From Mycolicibacterium hassiacum DSM 44199 (GTDB taxonomy: Bacteria; Actinomycetota; Actinomycetes; Mycobacteriales; Mycobacteriaceae), in NCBI RefSeq assembly GCF_900603025.1, contig NZ_LR026975.1, positions 2,108,001 through 2,172,000 of the forward strand: a DNA stretch of 64,000 nucleotides, given 5' to 3'. The number at the start of each line of letters is the position of its first letter. The first letter of the stretch is position 1. This document shows, piece by piece, positions 45,562 to 55,498 of this stretch. The translations under genes were made by a program, and so were the position numbers. The notes beneath the pieces are model-generated. The model saw nothing but the letters and a program-made list of their open reading frames with translations, searched no databases and was not told where the DNA came from.

Positions 45562-47037
45562 ATGGACGCGCTGGATCTGTCGAGGTGGCAGTTCGGCATT
45601 ACGACCGTCTATCACTTCATCTTCGTTCCGCTGACGATCGGGCTCGCCCCGATCATCGCGGCGATGCAGACGGCGTGGGTACGCACCGGCAATCCGGCCT
45701 GGTACCGGCTGACGCGGTTCTTCGGGAAGCTGTTCTTGATCAACTTCGCGCTCGGCGTCGCCACCGGCATCGTGCAGGAGTTCCAGTTCGGCATGAACTG
45801 GAGCGAGTACTCGCGGTTCGTCGGTGACATCTTCGGGGCGCCGCTGGCGTTCGAGGGCCTGATCGCGTTCTTCTTCGAGTCGACCTTCATCGGCCTGTGG
45901 ATCTTCGGCTGGCATCGGCTGCCGCGCCTGGTGCACCTGGCGTGCATCTGGATCGTCGCGTTCGCGGTCAACGCGTCGGCGTACTTCATCATCGCGGCCA
46001 ACTCGTTCATGCAGCACCCGGTCGGCGCGGAGTTCAACCCGCAGACCGGTCGCGCCGAACTGGTCGACTTCGGTGCGCTGTTGACCAACAACACCGCGAT
46101 CTGGGCGTTCCTGCACGCGGTCGCCGCGTCGCTGCTCACCGCGGGCACCTTCGTGGCCGGCATCTGCGCGTGGCTGATGGTGCGCTCACACCGGCAGAAA
46201 GGCGCCGACGGCGCCGACGAGGCGCAGGCCGCGGCGGCGATGTACCGGCCGGCCACCATCGCCGGCAGCGTCGTCGCCCTCATCGCCGCGGTGGGGCTGT
46301 TCTTCACCGGCGATATCCAGGGCAAGCTGATGTTCGACCAGCAGCCGATGAAGATGGCCTCGGCGGAGTCGTTGTGCGACACCGCGACCGATCCGAACTT
46401 CTCGATCCTGACCGTGGGCACGCACAACAACTGCGACAGCGTGATCCACGTGATCGAGGTGCCCTACGTGCTGCCGTTTTTGGCGCAGGGCTCGTTCACC
46501 GGGGTCACCCTGCAGGGCGTCAACGATCTGCAGGCGCAGTACCAGGAGAAGTTCGGCCCCGGCGACTACCGGCCCAACCTGTTCGTCACCTACTGGTCGT
46601 TCCGCGTGATGATCGGGCTGATGCTGGTGCCGGTCGCGTTCGCGCTCACCGCGCTGTGGCTGACCCGGCGGGGCCGGATCCCGCACCAGCGCTGGTTCGG
46701 GCGGTTCGGGGTGCTGTCCATCCCGATGCCGTTCCTGGCCAGCTCGGCGGGCTGGATCTTCACCGAGATGGGCCGGCAACCGTGGGTGGTCGCGCCCAAC
46801 CCGACCGGTGACCAACTGGTCCGGATGACCGTGCAGCAGGGCGTGTCCGACCACGCCACCGCAACCGTGGCGCTGTCGCTGGTGGTGTTCACGCTGATCT
46901 ACGGCGCCCTGGCGGTGGTCTGGTTCTGGCTGATGCGCCGGTACGCCGGCGAGGGGTTCCAGGAGCACGACTCCGAACCCATTCCGCCCCCGTCCCCCGA
47001 GGAGCACGACGTCGCTCCCCTGTCCTTCGCGTACTAG
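45562..47037 (+). CDS. cydA: Cytochrome bd quinol oxidase subunit I
   Basis: A 491-residue CydA with nine membrane helices. Heme ligands fit His 18 (TTVYHFIFVPL), His 185 (AIWAFLHAVAA) and Met 350 (WSFRVMIGLM). Acidic residues in FEGLIAFFFESTF line the proton path, and GRQPW is present (EMGRQPWVV). It oxidises menaquinol and reduces O2 with high affinity, supporting respiration at low oxygen or when the bcc-aa3 branch is inhibited. First gene of cydABDC with an AGAGG ribosome binding site and a dyad upstream. Confidence 0.97.
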   Translation: MDALDLSRWQFGITTVYHFIFVPLTIGLAPIIAAMQTAWVRTGNPAWYRLTRFFGKLFLINFALGVATGIVQEFQFGMNWSEYSRFVGDIFGAPLAFEGLIAFFFESTFIGLWIFGWHRLPRLVHLACIWIVAFAVNASAYFIIAANSFMQHPVGAEFNPQTGRAELVDFGALLTNNTAIWAFLHAVAASLLTAGTFVAGICAWLMVRSHRQKGADGADEAQAAAAMYRPATIAGSVVALIAAVGLFFTGDIQGKLMFDQQPMKMASAESLCDTATDPNFSILTVGTHNNCDSVIHVIEVPYVLPFLAQGSFTGVTLQGVNDLQAQYQEKFGPGDYRPNLFVTYWSFRVMIGLMLVPVAFALTALWLTRRGRIPHQRWFGRFGVLSIPMPFLASSAGWIFTEMGRQPWVVAPNPTGDQLVRMTVQQGVSDHATATVALSLVVFTLIYGALAVVWFWLMRRYAGEGFQEHDSEPIPPPSPEEHDVAPLSFAY

Positions 47038-47046
47038 GAGGTCGTG

Positions 47047-48087
47047 ATGGGTCTGCAGGAGTTGTGGTTCATCCTCATCGCCGCGTTGTTCCTGGGCTTT
47101 CTGGTCCTCGAAGGGTTCGACTTCGGCGTCGGGATGCTGATGGCGCCGTTCGGTCTGACCGGCGACGGCGACCCCGAACCGCGCCGCCGCGCCGTGCTCA
47201 ACACCATCGGCCCGGTGTGGGACGCCAACGAGGTGTGGCTGATCACCGCCGGCGCCGCGATGTTCGCCGCGTTCCCGAACTGGTACGCGTCGGTGTTCTC
47301 CGCGCTGTACCTGCCGCTGCTGGCGATCCTGTTCGGGATGATCGTGCGCATCGTCGGCATCGAGTGGCGCGGCAAGATCAACGACGAACAGTGGCGCAAA
47401 TGGGCCGACATCGGCATCGCGCTCGGATCCTGGTTGCCCGCGGTGCTGTGGGGCGTGGCGTTCGCGATCCTGGTGCGTGGTCTGCCGGTGGACGCCGACG
47501 GCCGGGTGCACGCGGGGATCTCCGATGTGCTCAACCCCTACACCCTGCTCGGTGGGCTGGCCACCGCGTCACTGTTCGCGTTCTACGGTGCGGTGTTCAT
47601 CGCGCTCAAGACCGCCGGCGCGGTGCGTGACGACGCCTTCCGCTTCGCGAAGCTGATCGCGCCGCTGGTGATCGCCTTCGCCGGCGGATTCGGGCTGTGG
47701 ACGCAGCTGGCCTACGGCAAGACCTGGACCTGGCTCGCGCTGGGTGCCGCGGTGGTGGCGCTGCTGGTCGCGGTCGGGCTGATGTGGACGCAGCGCCGGG
47801 AGGGCTGGGCGTTCTTCTCGACGGTCGTGGTGATCGCCGCGGTGGCGGCGCTGCTGTTCGGTTCGCTGTACCCGAACCTGTTGCCGTCCACGCTGAATCC
47901 CGAGTGGAGCGTCACCATCTACAACGGGTCGTCGACGTCGTACACGCTGACGATCATGTCCTGGGCCGCGCTGACCCTGCTGCCGCTGGTGCTGGCCTAC
48001 CAGGCCTGGACCTACTGGGTCTTCCGGCGGCGGATCAGCGCCGAGGCCATCCCCGCTCCGGCCGGATTGTCGAGGCAATCGCGCTGA
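47047..48087 (+). CDS. cydB: Cytochrome bd quinol oxidase subunit II
   Basis: A 346-residue CydB. N-terminal motif FLGFLVLEGFDFGVGMLMAPFG and VWDANEVWLITAGAAMFAAFPNWYA are typical, as is the C-terminal YNGSSTSYTLTIMSW. An AGGAGG ribosome binding site overlaps the cydA stop (9 bp gap). Partner of CydA. Confidence 0.97.
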   Translation: MGLQELWFILIAALFLGFLVLEGFDFGVGMLMAPFGLTGDGDPEPRRRAVLNTIGPVWDANEVWLITAGAAMFAAFPNWYASVFSALYLPLLAILFGMIVRIVGIEWRGKINDEQWRKWADIGIALGSWLPAVLWGVAFAILVRGLPVDADGRVHAGISDVLNPYTLLGGLATASLFAFYGAVFIALKTAGAVRDDAFRFAKLIAPLVIAFAGGFGLWTQLAYGKTWTWLALGAAVVALLVAVGLMWTQRREGWAFFSTVVVIAAVAALLFGSLYPNLLPSTLNPEWSVTIYNGSSTSYTLTIMSWAALTLLPLVLAYQAWTYWVFRRRISAEAIPAPAGLSRQSR

Positions 48088-48122
48088 GCACCACCGCCCG
48101 GAACACCACGGCGCGGGGCCCT

Positions 48123-49682
48123 GTGGACCCGCGCCTGTGGCGTGCATCGGCCGCGATGCGCCGGTTCCTGGTGGCGACGACGGGCTGCGGGCTGGTGATC
48201 TCGGGATGCACGATCGCCTCGGCGGTGGTGTTGGCGCACATCGTCGCCGGGGTGATCACCGACCCCGCGGCCCGTACCCTCGGCGCGGTGTCGGGGCCGG
48301 TGGCCGCACTGGCCGGGCTGTGGGCGCTGCGCACCCTGGCGCACTGGCAGCAGGGCCGGCTCGCCCAGCGCGGCGCGACCGCCGTGATCGCCGACCTGAA
48401 CCGAAAGGTGTTGGCCACCACCGCGGCACTGCCGCCGCGGCAGCTCGCCGAGCGCCGCGACGACGCCGCGGTCGTGGTCACCCGCGGTTTGGACGGTCTG
48501 CGGCTGTACTTCACCAACTACCTGCCGGCGCTGATCCTCGCGGCCGTCCTCACTCCCGCCGCGGTCGCGGTCATCGCCGTCTACGACTGGCGCTCGGCGG
48601 TGACGGTGCTGGTCGTGCTGCCGCTCATCCCGGTCTTCATGGTGCTGATCGGACTGGCCACCGCCGAACGGTCCGCTGCCGCACTGAAATCCATGGGGAC
48701 ACTGCAGTCGCGGATGCTGGATCTGGTCGCCGGGCTGCCCACGCTGCGGGCGCTGCGGCGGGTCGGCGGATCGGCCGACCGGGCCGCCGAACTCGGTGCG
48801 GCACACCGGCGGTCGACGATGTCGACGCTGCGGATCGCGTTCCTGTCGTCCTTCGTGATGGAGCTGCTGGCCACCCTGGGTGTGGCCCTGGTCGCGGTGG
48901 GCGTCGGCCTGCGGCTGCTGAACGGGAACATGACGCTGGCGGCCGGGCTCACCGCGCTGCTGTTGGCCCCCGAGGTGTTCTGGCCGCTGCGCCGCGTCGG
49001 TGTCGCCTTCCACGCCGCCCAGGACGGAAAGACCGCCGCCGACAAGGCGTTCGCGCTCATCGACACTCCACCCGATCCGACGCCCCGCACCCCGGTGACG
49101 ATCACCGAGTCGCCGGCCGGCGTCGTCATCGAGCTGCCCACGCTGAACGCGGTCGCCGAGCCGGGCCGCGTCACGGTGCTCGCCGGACCCAACGGCATCG
49201 GCAAGTCGACGCTGCTGCACGACATCCTGGGACTGACCGAGCCGGGCGCCGACCGACAGCGGTGGTGGCGCCGGGTGGCCTGGCTGCCGCACCGCCCGAT
49301 GCTGGTTTTCGGCACCGTCCGGCAGAACCTGGAGCTGTTCGGCCCGCTGGACATCGAGTCCGCCTGCCGCGCCACATGTTTCGACGAGGTTCTGGCCGAG
49401 CTGCCGGACGGTCTCGACACCGTGATCGGCCAGGGCGGGGTCGGGCTGTCGCTGGGCCAGCGCCAGCGGCTGGGGCTGGCCCGGGCGCTCGGGTCGCCGG
49501 CGGACGTGCTACTGCTCGACGAGCCCACCGCGCACCTGGACGCCGCCACCGAGGCCAAGGTGCTGCGGGCCATCCGGGACCGGGCCGACGCCGGCGCGAC
49601 GGTGGTGGTGGTCGGCCACCGCGACCCGGTGCTCGCGATCGGCGATCGGGTGGTGCGAGTGGGGAGCCCGGCCCATGTTTGA
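48123..49682 (+). CDS. cydD: CydDC heterodimer ABC exporter, CydD
   Basis: About 519 residues: an ABC_membrane domain (to about residue 310) with the conserved LPALILAAVLTPAAVAVIAVYDWRSA, and an ATPase domain with Walker A LAGPNGIGKSTLL, signature LSLGQRQRLGLARALG and Walker B VLLLDEPTAHLD. CydDC is needed to assemble cytochrome bd and exports thiols/handles heme. The start is uncertain: GTG 48123 or, with a GAGG upstream and overlap with the cydB stop, CTG 48084. In M. tuberculosis cydD and cydC are also separate genes. Confidence 0.93.
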   Translation: MDPRLWRASAAMRRFLVATTGCGLVISGCTIASAVVLAHIVAGVITDPAARTLGAVSGPVAALAGLWALRTLAHWQQGRLAQRGATAVIADLNRKVLATTAALPPRQLAERRDDAAVVVTRGLDGLRLYFTNYLPALILAAVLTPAAVAVIAVYDWRSAVTVLVVLPLIPVFMVLIGLATAERSAAALKSMGTLQSRMLDLVAGLPTLRALRRVGGSADRAAELGAAHRRSTMSTLRIAFLSSFVMELLATLGVALVAVGVGLRLLNGNMTLAAGLTALLLAPEVFWPLRRVGVAFHAAQDGKTAADKAFALIDTPPDPTPRTPVTITESPAGVVIELPTLNAVAEPGRVTVLAGPNGIGKSTLLHDILGLTEPGADRQRWWRRVAWLPHRPMLVFGTVRQNLELFGPLDIESACRATCFDEVLAELPDGLDTVIGQGGVGLSLGQRQRLGLARALGSPADVLLLDEPTAHLDAATEAKVLRAIRDRADAGATVVVVGHRDPVLAIGDRVVRVGSPAHV

Positions 49683-51183
49683 GTTGTTGCGTCCGCGCCT
49701 GCCCCGGCTGCTGCTAGCGGTGACGTTCGGGGTGCTGGCGCTGGGCAGTGCGCTCGCGTTGACCGCGGTGTCGGCGTGGCTGATCACCCGGGCCTGGCAG
49801 ATGCCGCCGGTGCTGCACCTGACCGTGGCGACGGTGACGGTGCGCGCACTGGCGATCTCCCGCGGGGTGTTCGGCTACTGCGAGCGGCTGGCCTCGCACG
49901 ACACCGCGCTGCGGGCCGCCGCCGACGTCCGCGAACGGCTGTATCTGCGGCTGGCCACCGGCCCGGCCGGCGCGGTGCTGCGCCGCCACACCGGTCAACT
50001 GGTCAACGATGTCGGTGCCACCGTCGACGAACTGTCCGACGTCCTGGTGCGTGCGGTGGTGCCGATCGCGGTGGCCGCGGTGCTCGGGGTGGCGGGTGTT
50101 GCCGTCATCGCGGTGATCTCTCCCGCCGCCGCGGCGGTGCTGGCGGTGTGTCTGCTGCTCGCCGGGGTGGTCGCCCCCTACCTCGGCGCCAGAGCCGCCG
50201 TGTCCGCTGAAAAGGTTGCCGCCCAGCGGCATTCGCGCCGGGACACGGCCGCGATGACCGCGCTGGACTATGCCCCGGAGCTGCGGGTGAACAACCGGCT
50301 CGACGATGTGCTCGCCGACGCCGACCGACAACAGCATGCCTGGGGCGCGGCGATCGACCGGGCCGCCGCCCCGGCCGCGGTCGCCTCGGCGGTGCCGACC
50401 GCCGCGATGGGCGTCAGCGTGCTCGGCGCGGTGCTCGCCGGGGTGACCCTGGCGCCCTCGGTCGCGCCCACCACGCTGGCGATCCTGATGCTGCTGCCGC
50501 TGTCGGCGTTCGAGGCCAGCGCCGCCCTGCCCGCCGCCGCGGTACAGCTGGCCCGGTCCCGGATCGCGGCCCGCCGGATCCGGGCGCTGACCGAGGCCGA
50601 CCCCGACGAGGGCCGCCGCCCCGACCTGCCGGCGGTTCCGCTGGCGCCCGGCGCGCGGGTGGCGGTGCTCGGGCCCAGTGGATCCGGCAAGACCACGCTG
50701 CTGATGACCCTGGCCGGGCTGCTGCCCACCGAGCAGCCCGACTCGCAGGCCGCGTTCTTCCCGGAGGACGCGCACATCTTCGCCACCACGGTGCGCGACA
50801 ACCTGTTGGTGGCGCGCGGCGACGCCGACGACGCCGAGTTGACCGCCGCGCTGCGGCGCGTCGGGCTGGGCGACTGGCTCGAATCGCTCCCCGACGGGTT
50901 GTCGACGGTGCTGGTCGGCGGGGCGGCCGCGGTCTCGGCGGGTCAGCGCCGCCGGCTGCTGCTGGCCCGGGCGCTGATCTCGCCCGCCCCGGTCGTGCTG
51001 CTCGATGAGCCGACCGAGCATCTCGACGCCGCCGACAGCGACCGGTTCCTGACCGAACTGCTCACGCCGGGCGGGCTTTTCCCGCCCGAGCGCACCGTAG
51101 TGGTCGCCACCCACCACCTGCCCGCGGGCCTCGAGTGTCAGCGGATCGAACTGTGCGGCAGCCGGGTAACGTCGGCGGTATGA
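49675..51183 (+). CDS. cydC: CydDC heterodimer ABC exporter, CydC
   Basis: A 502-residue half-transporter: membrane domain with LALGSALALTAVSAWLITRAWQMPPVLHLTVA and YCERLASHDTALRAAADVRERLY, both typical of CydC, and an ATPase with Walker A LGPSGSGKTTLLMTLAG, signature VSAGQRRRLLLARAL and Walker B VVLLDEPTEHLD. It overlaps cydD by 8 bp. The D-loop/signature differs between CydD and CydC, as expected for the asymmetric dimer. Confidence 0.95.
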   Translation: MFELLRPRLPRLLLAVTFGVLALGSALALTAVSAWLITRAWQMPPVLHLTVATVTVRALAISRGVFGYCERLASHDTALRAAADVRERLYLRLATGPAGAVLRRHTGQLVNDVGATVDELSDVLVRAVVPIAVAAVLGVAGVAVIAVISPAAAAVLAVCLLLAGVVAPYLGARAAVSAEKVAAQRHSRRDTAAMTALDYAPELRVNNRLDDVLADADRQQHAWGAAIDRAAAPAAVASAVPTAAMGVSVLGAVLAGVTLAPSVAPTTLAILMLLPLSAFEASAALPAAAVQLARSRIAARRIRALTEADPDEGRRPDLPAVPLAPGARVAVLGPSGSGKTTLLMTLAGLLPTEQPDSQAAFFPEDAHIFATTVRDNLLVARGDADDAELTAALRRVGLGDWLESLPDGLSTVLVGGAAAVSAGQRRRLLLARALISPAPVVLLDEPTEHLDAADSDRFLTELLTPGGLFPPERTVVVATHHLPAGLECQRIELCGSRVTSAV

Positions 51184-51683
51184 GCGAACCGGAAACCCCG
51201 GCCGGGCCCTCCGGCCAGGCGCCACTTCCCGGTGCGCCCCCGACGTATGCGGGCTACCCGCCCCCGGGCTATCCGGGCGGCTATCCCACGGGCTATCCGG
51301 CCGCCCCGCCACCCCCGGCGCCGGCCGGGCCGAGGAACGGCATCGGGCTCGCCGCGCTGCTGACCGGGATCGTCGGCGCGCTGACCCTCTACGGCGGTGT
51401 CGTCCTCGGACCCGCCGCCGTCGTCTTGGGGATCATCGGCTGGAACCGTGTCAGGCGCGGTGAGGCCACCAACGGGCCGGTCGCGCTGCTGGGTATCGTG
51501 CTCGGCGCGGTCGGTCTGATCGTCGGGGTGATCGCGATCGTGCTCACCGTGATGCTGATGAACGAGGTGGGCGCCGGCGACTACTTCGACTGCATGTCGA
51601 GCGCGGGCGGCGACCCGGACGCGGTGGACGCGTGCCTGCGTGAGTTCACCGACCGGATCGAGGAAGCCTTTCCCGACCGGTAG
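51180..51683 (+). CDS. DUF4190-like membrane protein (Rv1619-like)
   Basis: A 167-residue protein with a Pro/Gly/Tyr-rich N-terminus (repeats of GYP, residues about 20-55) and two membrane helices (NGIGLAALLTGIVGALTLYGGVVLGPAAVVLG and VALLGIVLGAVGLIVGVIAIVLT). A short outer domain with Cys pair (DCMSSAGG, DACLREF) follows. The DUF4190 pattern and position after cydC match Rv1619. ATG overlaps the cydC stop, so it is co-translated. Function unknown. Confidence 0.85.
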   Translation: MSEPETPAGPSGQAPLPGAPPTYAGYPPPGYPGGYPTGYPAAPPPPAPAGPRNGIGLAALLTGIVGALTLYGGVVLGPAAVVLGIIGWNRVRRGEATNGPVALLGIVLGAVGLIVGVIAIVLTVMLMNEVGAGDYFDCMSSAGGDPDAVDACLREFTDRIEEAFPDR

Positions 51684-51686
51684 GCG

Positions 51687-52544
51687 TCAGCGCGGGAAGT
51701 ACTTGACGATGCCCTCCTGCACCACGGTCGCCACCAGTTCGCCGGACCGGTTGAAGAAGTGGCCGGTGCCCAGCCCGCGGGAGTCCGCCGCGACCGGGGA
51801 GGTCGTCGAGTACAGCAACCAGTCGTCGAAGTGCACCGGGCGGTGGAACCACACCGAGTGATTAGTGGTGACCGCGAATATGCGGTCGTAGCCCCAGGAC
51901 AGCCCGTGGGTGGTGATGATCGAGTCCAGCACGGTGGTGTCCGAGGAGTACACCAGCGCCGCGGCGTGCAACCCCGGGTCGGCGGGCATCTCGCCGAGGG
52001 CCTTCATCCACACCCGGTTGTCGGTGAGCTTCTCGCCCTTCTTGCGCATCACCCAGGTCGGATCGTTGGTGTAGCGCCAGTCGATGGGCCGCAGCGCGTT
52101 GACGAACTGGGGCACGACGTCCTCGTAGCCGGCCAGCAGGTCGTCGACCGGCGGCAGCGACTCCGGGCCGGGCACCGGCGGCGGCTCCACCCCGTGTTCC
52201 AGGCTGCGCCCGCCGGCCAGGTAGGACACCATCGCGGTGGCCAGCAGCGTGTCGTCCTGCACCACGTCCACCCGGCGGTTGGCGAATCGGCGCTCGTCGC
52301 GCAACCGGACGATGCGGAACTCGAGGTCCTTGGCCGGATCGCCACCGGCGATGAAATGCACCGACAGCGAACTCGGCGGCAGATCGTGTCTGAGACTGCG
52401 GTTGGCGGCCACCAGTGCCTGCGCCATCAGCTGGCCACCGAACGTCCGCACCGGGTTCTTGCTCGGATGCGAACCGATATAGATGTCGTCAGCGGCTTGG
52501 CGCAGATCCAGTATTGCCAGCAGTTCCTCGAAGTCTGCTGACAC
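51687..52544 (-). CDS. tesB: Acyl-CoA thioesterase II (TesB)
   Basis: A 285-residue double hot-dog thioesterase. Motifs: RTFGGQLMAQALVAANRSL, SVHFIAGGDPAKDLEFRIV in the first half and DSIITTHGLSWGYDRIFAVTTNHSVWFHRPVHFDDWLLYS in the second, with the catalytic D/Q/T set of TesB. It hydrolyses medium to long acyl-CoA. GTG start 52544 touches the pykA stop, and the position next to pykA matches M. tuberculosis tesB1 (Rv1618). Convergent with the DUF4190 gene. Confidence 0.93.
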   Translation of the reverse strand: MSADFEELLAILDLRQAADDIYIGSHPSKNPVRTFGGQLMAQALVAANRSLRHDLPPSSLSVHFIAGGDPAKDLEFRIVRLRDERRFANRRVDVVQDDTLLATAMVSYLAGGRSLEHGVEPPPVPGPESLPPVDDLLAGYEDVVPQFVNALRPIDWRYTNDPTWVMRKKGEKLTDNRVWMKALGEMPADPGLHAAALVYSSDTTVLDSIITTHGLSWGYDRIFAVTTNHSVWFHRPVHFDDWLLYSTTSPVAADSRGLGTGHFFNRSGELVATVVQEGIVKYFPR

Positions 52545-53962
52545 TAAACGTCGTCCTCCCCAATACGGTGCACATGGATCAGGTTCGTCGACCCTACCGT
52601 GCCCGGGGGGATGCCCGCGATGACGACCACCAGATCGCCGCGCTTGTAGCGGCCCAACTCGAGAAGCGACTTGTCGACCTGCCGGATCATGCCGTCGGTG
52701 GTCTCGATGTGCGGCACGATGAACGTCTCGGTCCCCCAGCTCAGCGCCAGCTGGCTGCGCACCTCCGGCAGCGACGTGAACGCCAGCAGCGGCAGCGGCG
52801 TGTGCAGCCGGGCCAGTCGGCGCACCGTGTCGCCGGACTGGGTGTAGGCCACCAGCGCCTTGGCGTCGAGGCGCTCGCCGATGTCGCGGGCGGCGTAGGA
52901 GATCACCCCGCGCTTGGTACGGGGCACGTGGGTCAGCGGTGGTGCGGCGACCGAGTTCTGTTCGACCGCCGAGATGATCCGCGCCATCGTCTTGACGGCC
53001 TCGAGCGGATAGCGGCCCACCGAGGTCTCACCGGAGAGCATCACCGCGTCGGCGCCGTCGAGCACCGCGTTGGCCACATCGGAGGCCTCCGCCCGCGTCG
53101 GCCGCGAGCTGTCGATCATCGACTCCAGCATCTGGGTCGCGACGATGACGGGTTTGGCGTTCTCCCTTGCCATTTGGATGGCGCGCTTCTGGACCAGCGG
53201 CACCTCCTCGAGCGGCATCTCGACACCGAGGTCACCGCGCGCGACCATGATGCCGTCGAACGCCAGCACGATCGCCTCGAGGTTCTCGATCGCCTCGGGC
53301 TTCTCCAGTTTGGCGATCACCGGCACCCGGCGCCCGACGCGGTCCATCACCTCGTGGACCAGTTCGATGTCGGCCGGGGAGCGGACGAACGACAGCGCGA
53401 CCATGTCGATGCCGAGCCGCAGCGCGAACTCGAGGTCCTCGACGTCCTTGTCGCTCAGCGCGGGCGCCGACACGTTCATGCCCGGCAGCGACATGCCCTT
53501 GTTGTTGCTGACCGGACCGCCCTCGACCACCGTGCACACCACGTCGGGACCCTCGATGGCCTCGACCACCAGCGCGATGTTGCCGTCGTCGACAAGCACC
53601 CGGTCCCCGACGGTGGCGTCCTCGGCCAGCCGCTTGTAGGTGGTGGACACCCGGTCGTGGGTGCCTTCGCAGTCCTCGACGGTGATGCGCACCGTCTCGC
53701 CGGTGGCCCAGTAGGTGGGGCCGGCGGCGAACCGGCCCAGCCGGATCTTGGGCCCCTGCAGGTCGGCCAGGATGCCGACGGCGCGTCCGGTGGCGTCGGA
53801 GGCGGCCCGCACACGCTTGTAGTTGGCCTCGTGGTCGGGGTAGTCACTGTGGCTGAAGTTGAGCCGGGCGACGTCCATGCCGGCCTCGACGAGTGCCCTC
53901 ACCATCTCGTCGCTGGAGGTGGCCGGGCCCAGTGTGCAGACGATCTTCCCGCGCCTATTCAC
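52544..53962 (-). CDS. pykA: Pyruvate kinase
   Basis: A 472-residue pyruvate kinase complete from RRGKIVCTLGPA to the C-terminus. The catalytic Lys region is PVIAKLEKPEAIENL with metal ligands in DGIMVARGDLGVE; the substrate loop is MLESMIDSSRPTRAEASDVANAVLDGADAVMLSGETS. It makes pyruvate and ATP from phosphoenolpyruvate. GTG 53962 starts right before the conserved N-terminus. It is 27 bp downstream of gltD on the same strand. Confidence 0.97.
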   Translation of the reverse strand: MNRRGKIVCTLGPATSSDEMVRALVEAGMDVARLNFSHSDYPDHEANYKRVRAASDATGRAVGILADLQGPKIRLGRFAAGPTYWATGETVRITVEDCEGTHDRVSTTYKRLAEDATVGDRVLVDDGNIALVVEAIEGPDVVCTVVEGGPVSNNKGMSLPGMNVSAPALSDKDVEDLEFALRLGIDMVALSFVRSPADIELVHEVMDRVGRRVPVIAKLEKPEAIENLEAIVLAFDGIMVARGDLGVEMPLEEVPLVQKRAIQMARENAKPVIVATQMLESMIDSSRPTRAEASDVANAVLDGADAVMLSGETSVGRYPLEAVKTMARIISAVEQNSVAAPPLTHVPRTKRGVISYAARDIGERLDAKALVAYTQSGDTVRRLARLHTPLPLLAFTSLPEVRSQLALSWGTETFIVPHIETTDGMIRQVDKSLLELGRYKRGDLVVVIAGIPPGTVGSTNLIHVHRIGEDDV

Positions 53963-53989
53963 AACCGTCGAGCATAGTCGTTGATCGAT

Positions 53990-55498
53990 TCAGACGACGG
54001 CCAGCGGAACTTGCCCCGGCGTCACCGGCGACGGCAGGTCCGAGCGCCCCATCAGGTACTCGTCGACCGCGTGCGCGGCGCTGCGGCCCTCGGCGATCGC
54101 CCAGACCACCAGCGAGGCGCCACGATGGGCGTCCCCGCAGACGAACACGCCGGGCATGTTGGTCTGCCAGTCCGGCCCGCACGCCAGCGTGCCGCGCCGG
54201 TTGAGGCTCAGCCCCAGACCGTCCAACAACGGCATGTGCTGCACGCCCTCGAAACCGATCGCCAGCAGCGCGAGATCGCACGGGATCCGCTCCGGTTCCC
54301 CGACCGGTGTGATGACCCGCCGGCCGTCCGGGTCGCGCCGCACCGTCACCTCGGCGATATCCAGCGCCGTCACCCGCCCGTCGGCGTCGCCGACGAACCG
54401 CTGCACCGCCACCTGGTGGCGCCGCTCGCCGCCCTCGTCGTGAGCGGGTGAGAGCCGGGTGCGCAGCACGATCGGCCAGGTCGGCCACGGCGAGATCGAG
54501 TCGTCGCGCTGTCCGGGCGGTTCGGGCCGGTAGTCCAACTGGGTGACCGAGCGGGCCCCCTGGCGGTGCGCGGTGCCCAGGCAGTCGGCGCCGGTGTCAC
54601 CGCCGCCGATGATCACCACGTGCTTGTCCTTCGCCGAGATCGGGGTGGGGCCGTCGCCCTCGCACTCCCGGTTGGCGGCCACCAGGTACTCCATCGCCAG
54701 GTGCACCCCGGCGAGATGCCGGCCCTCGACGTCGGTGTCACGTGCCCGCAACGCGCCGACCGCCAGCACCACCGCGTCGTGGTCGGCGCGCAGCCGCTCC
54801 ACCGGCAGGTCGACGCCGACCTCACAGTCGGTAACGAAACGCGTTCCCTCCGAACGCATCTGGGCAAGCCGCCGGTTCAGGGTGGCCTTATCGAGCTTGA
54901 ACTCCGGGATGCCGTAGCGCAACAGCCCGCCGATGCGGTCGTCGCGCTCGTACACGGTCACCTGGTGACCGGCCCGGGTCAGCTGTTGCGCCGCGGCCAG
55001 CCCGGCGGGCCCGGAACCGACCACCGCGACCCGTTTCCCGGTCGTGGCGGCGGGCGGCTGCGGGGCGACATCGCCCGACATCCAGGCGAAGTCGGCGATG
55101 GTCTGCTCGATCCGCTTGATGGTCACGCTGCCGCCGGTATGCGCCTCGCCGAGGGTCAGCACGCACGCCGCCTCGCACGGGGCCGGGCAGACCCGGCCGG
55201 TGAACTCCGGGAAGTTGTTGGTGGCGTGCAGCCGGTCCGCGGCGGCGTCCCACCGCCCCCGCTGCACCAGGTCGTTCCACTCCGGGATCAGGTTGCCCAG
55301 CGGGCAGCCCGCACTTCCCGAGTGGCAGAACGGGATTCCGCAGTCCATGCATCGGCGGGCCTGCTGCATGACCTCGGCGGCCCGGTCCGCCGGGTTCTGC
55401 GGCGCGTAGATCTCGCGCCAGTCGCGAACCCGCTCCTCGACCGGCCGCTTGGCGGCGTCGATCTTGGGAAGTCTCAGGAAACCGGTCGGATCAGCCAC
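53990..55498 (-). CDS. gltD: Glutamate synthase small subunit
   Basis: A 502-residue GltD. Cys clusters for [4Fe-4S] are in [21 protein letters not shown] and [11 protein letters not shown]; the FAD fold is [21 protein letters not shown] and the NADPH fold [22 protein letters not shown]. It passes electrons from NADPH to GltB for glutamate formation. GTG 55498 overlaps the gltB stop by 8 bp. Confidence 0.96.
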   Translation of the reverse strand: MADPTGFLRLPKIDAAKRPVEERVRDWREIYAPQNPADRAAEVMQQARRCMDCGIPFCHSGSAGCPLGNLIPEWNDLVQRGRWDAAADRLHATNNFPEFTGRVCPAPCEAACVLTLGEAHTGGSVTIKRIEQTIADFAWMSGDVAPQPPAATTGKRVAVVGSGPAGLAAAQQLTRAGHQVTVYERDDRIGGLLRYGIPEFKLDKATLNRRLAQMRSEGTRFVTDCEVGVDLPVERLRADHDAVVLAVGALRARDTDVEGRHLAGVHLAMEYLVAANRECEGDGPTPISAKDKHVVIIGGGDTGADCLGTAHRQGARSVTQLDYRPEPPGQRDDSISPWPTWPIVLRTRLSPAHDEGGERRHQVAVQRFVGDADGRVTALDIAEVTVRRDPDGRRVITPVGEPERIPCDLALLAIGFEGVQHMPLLDGLGLSLNRRGTLACGPDWQTNMPGVFVCGDAHRGASLVVWAIAEGRSAAHAVDEYLMGRSDLPSPVTPGQVPLAVV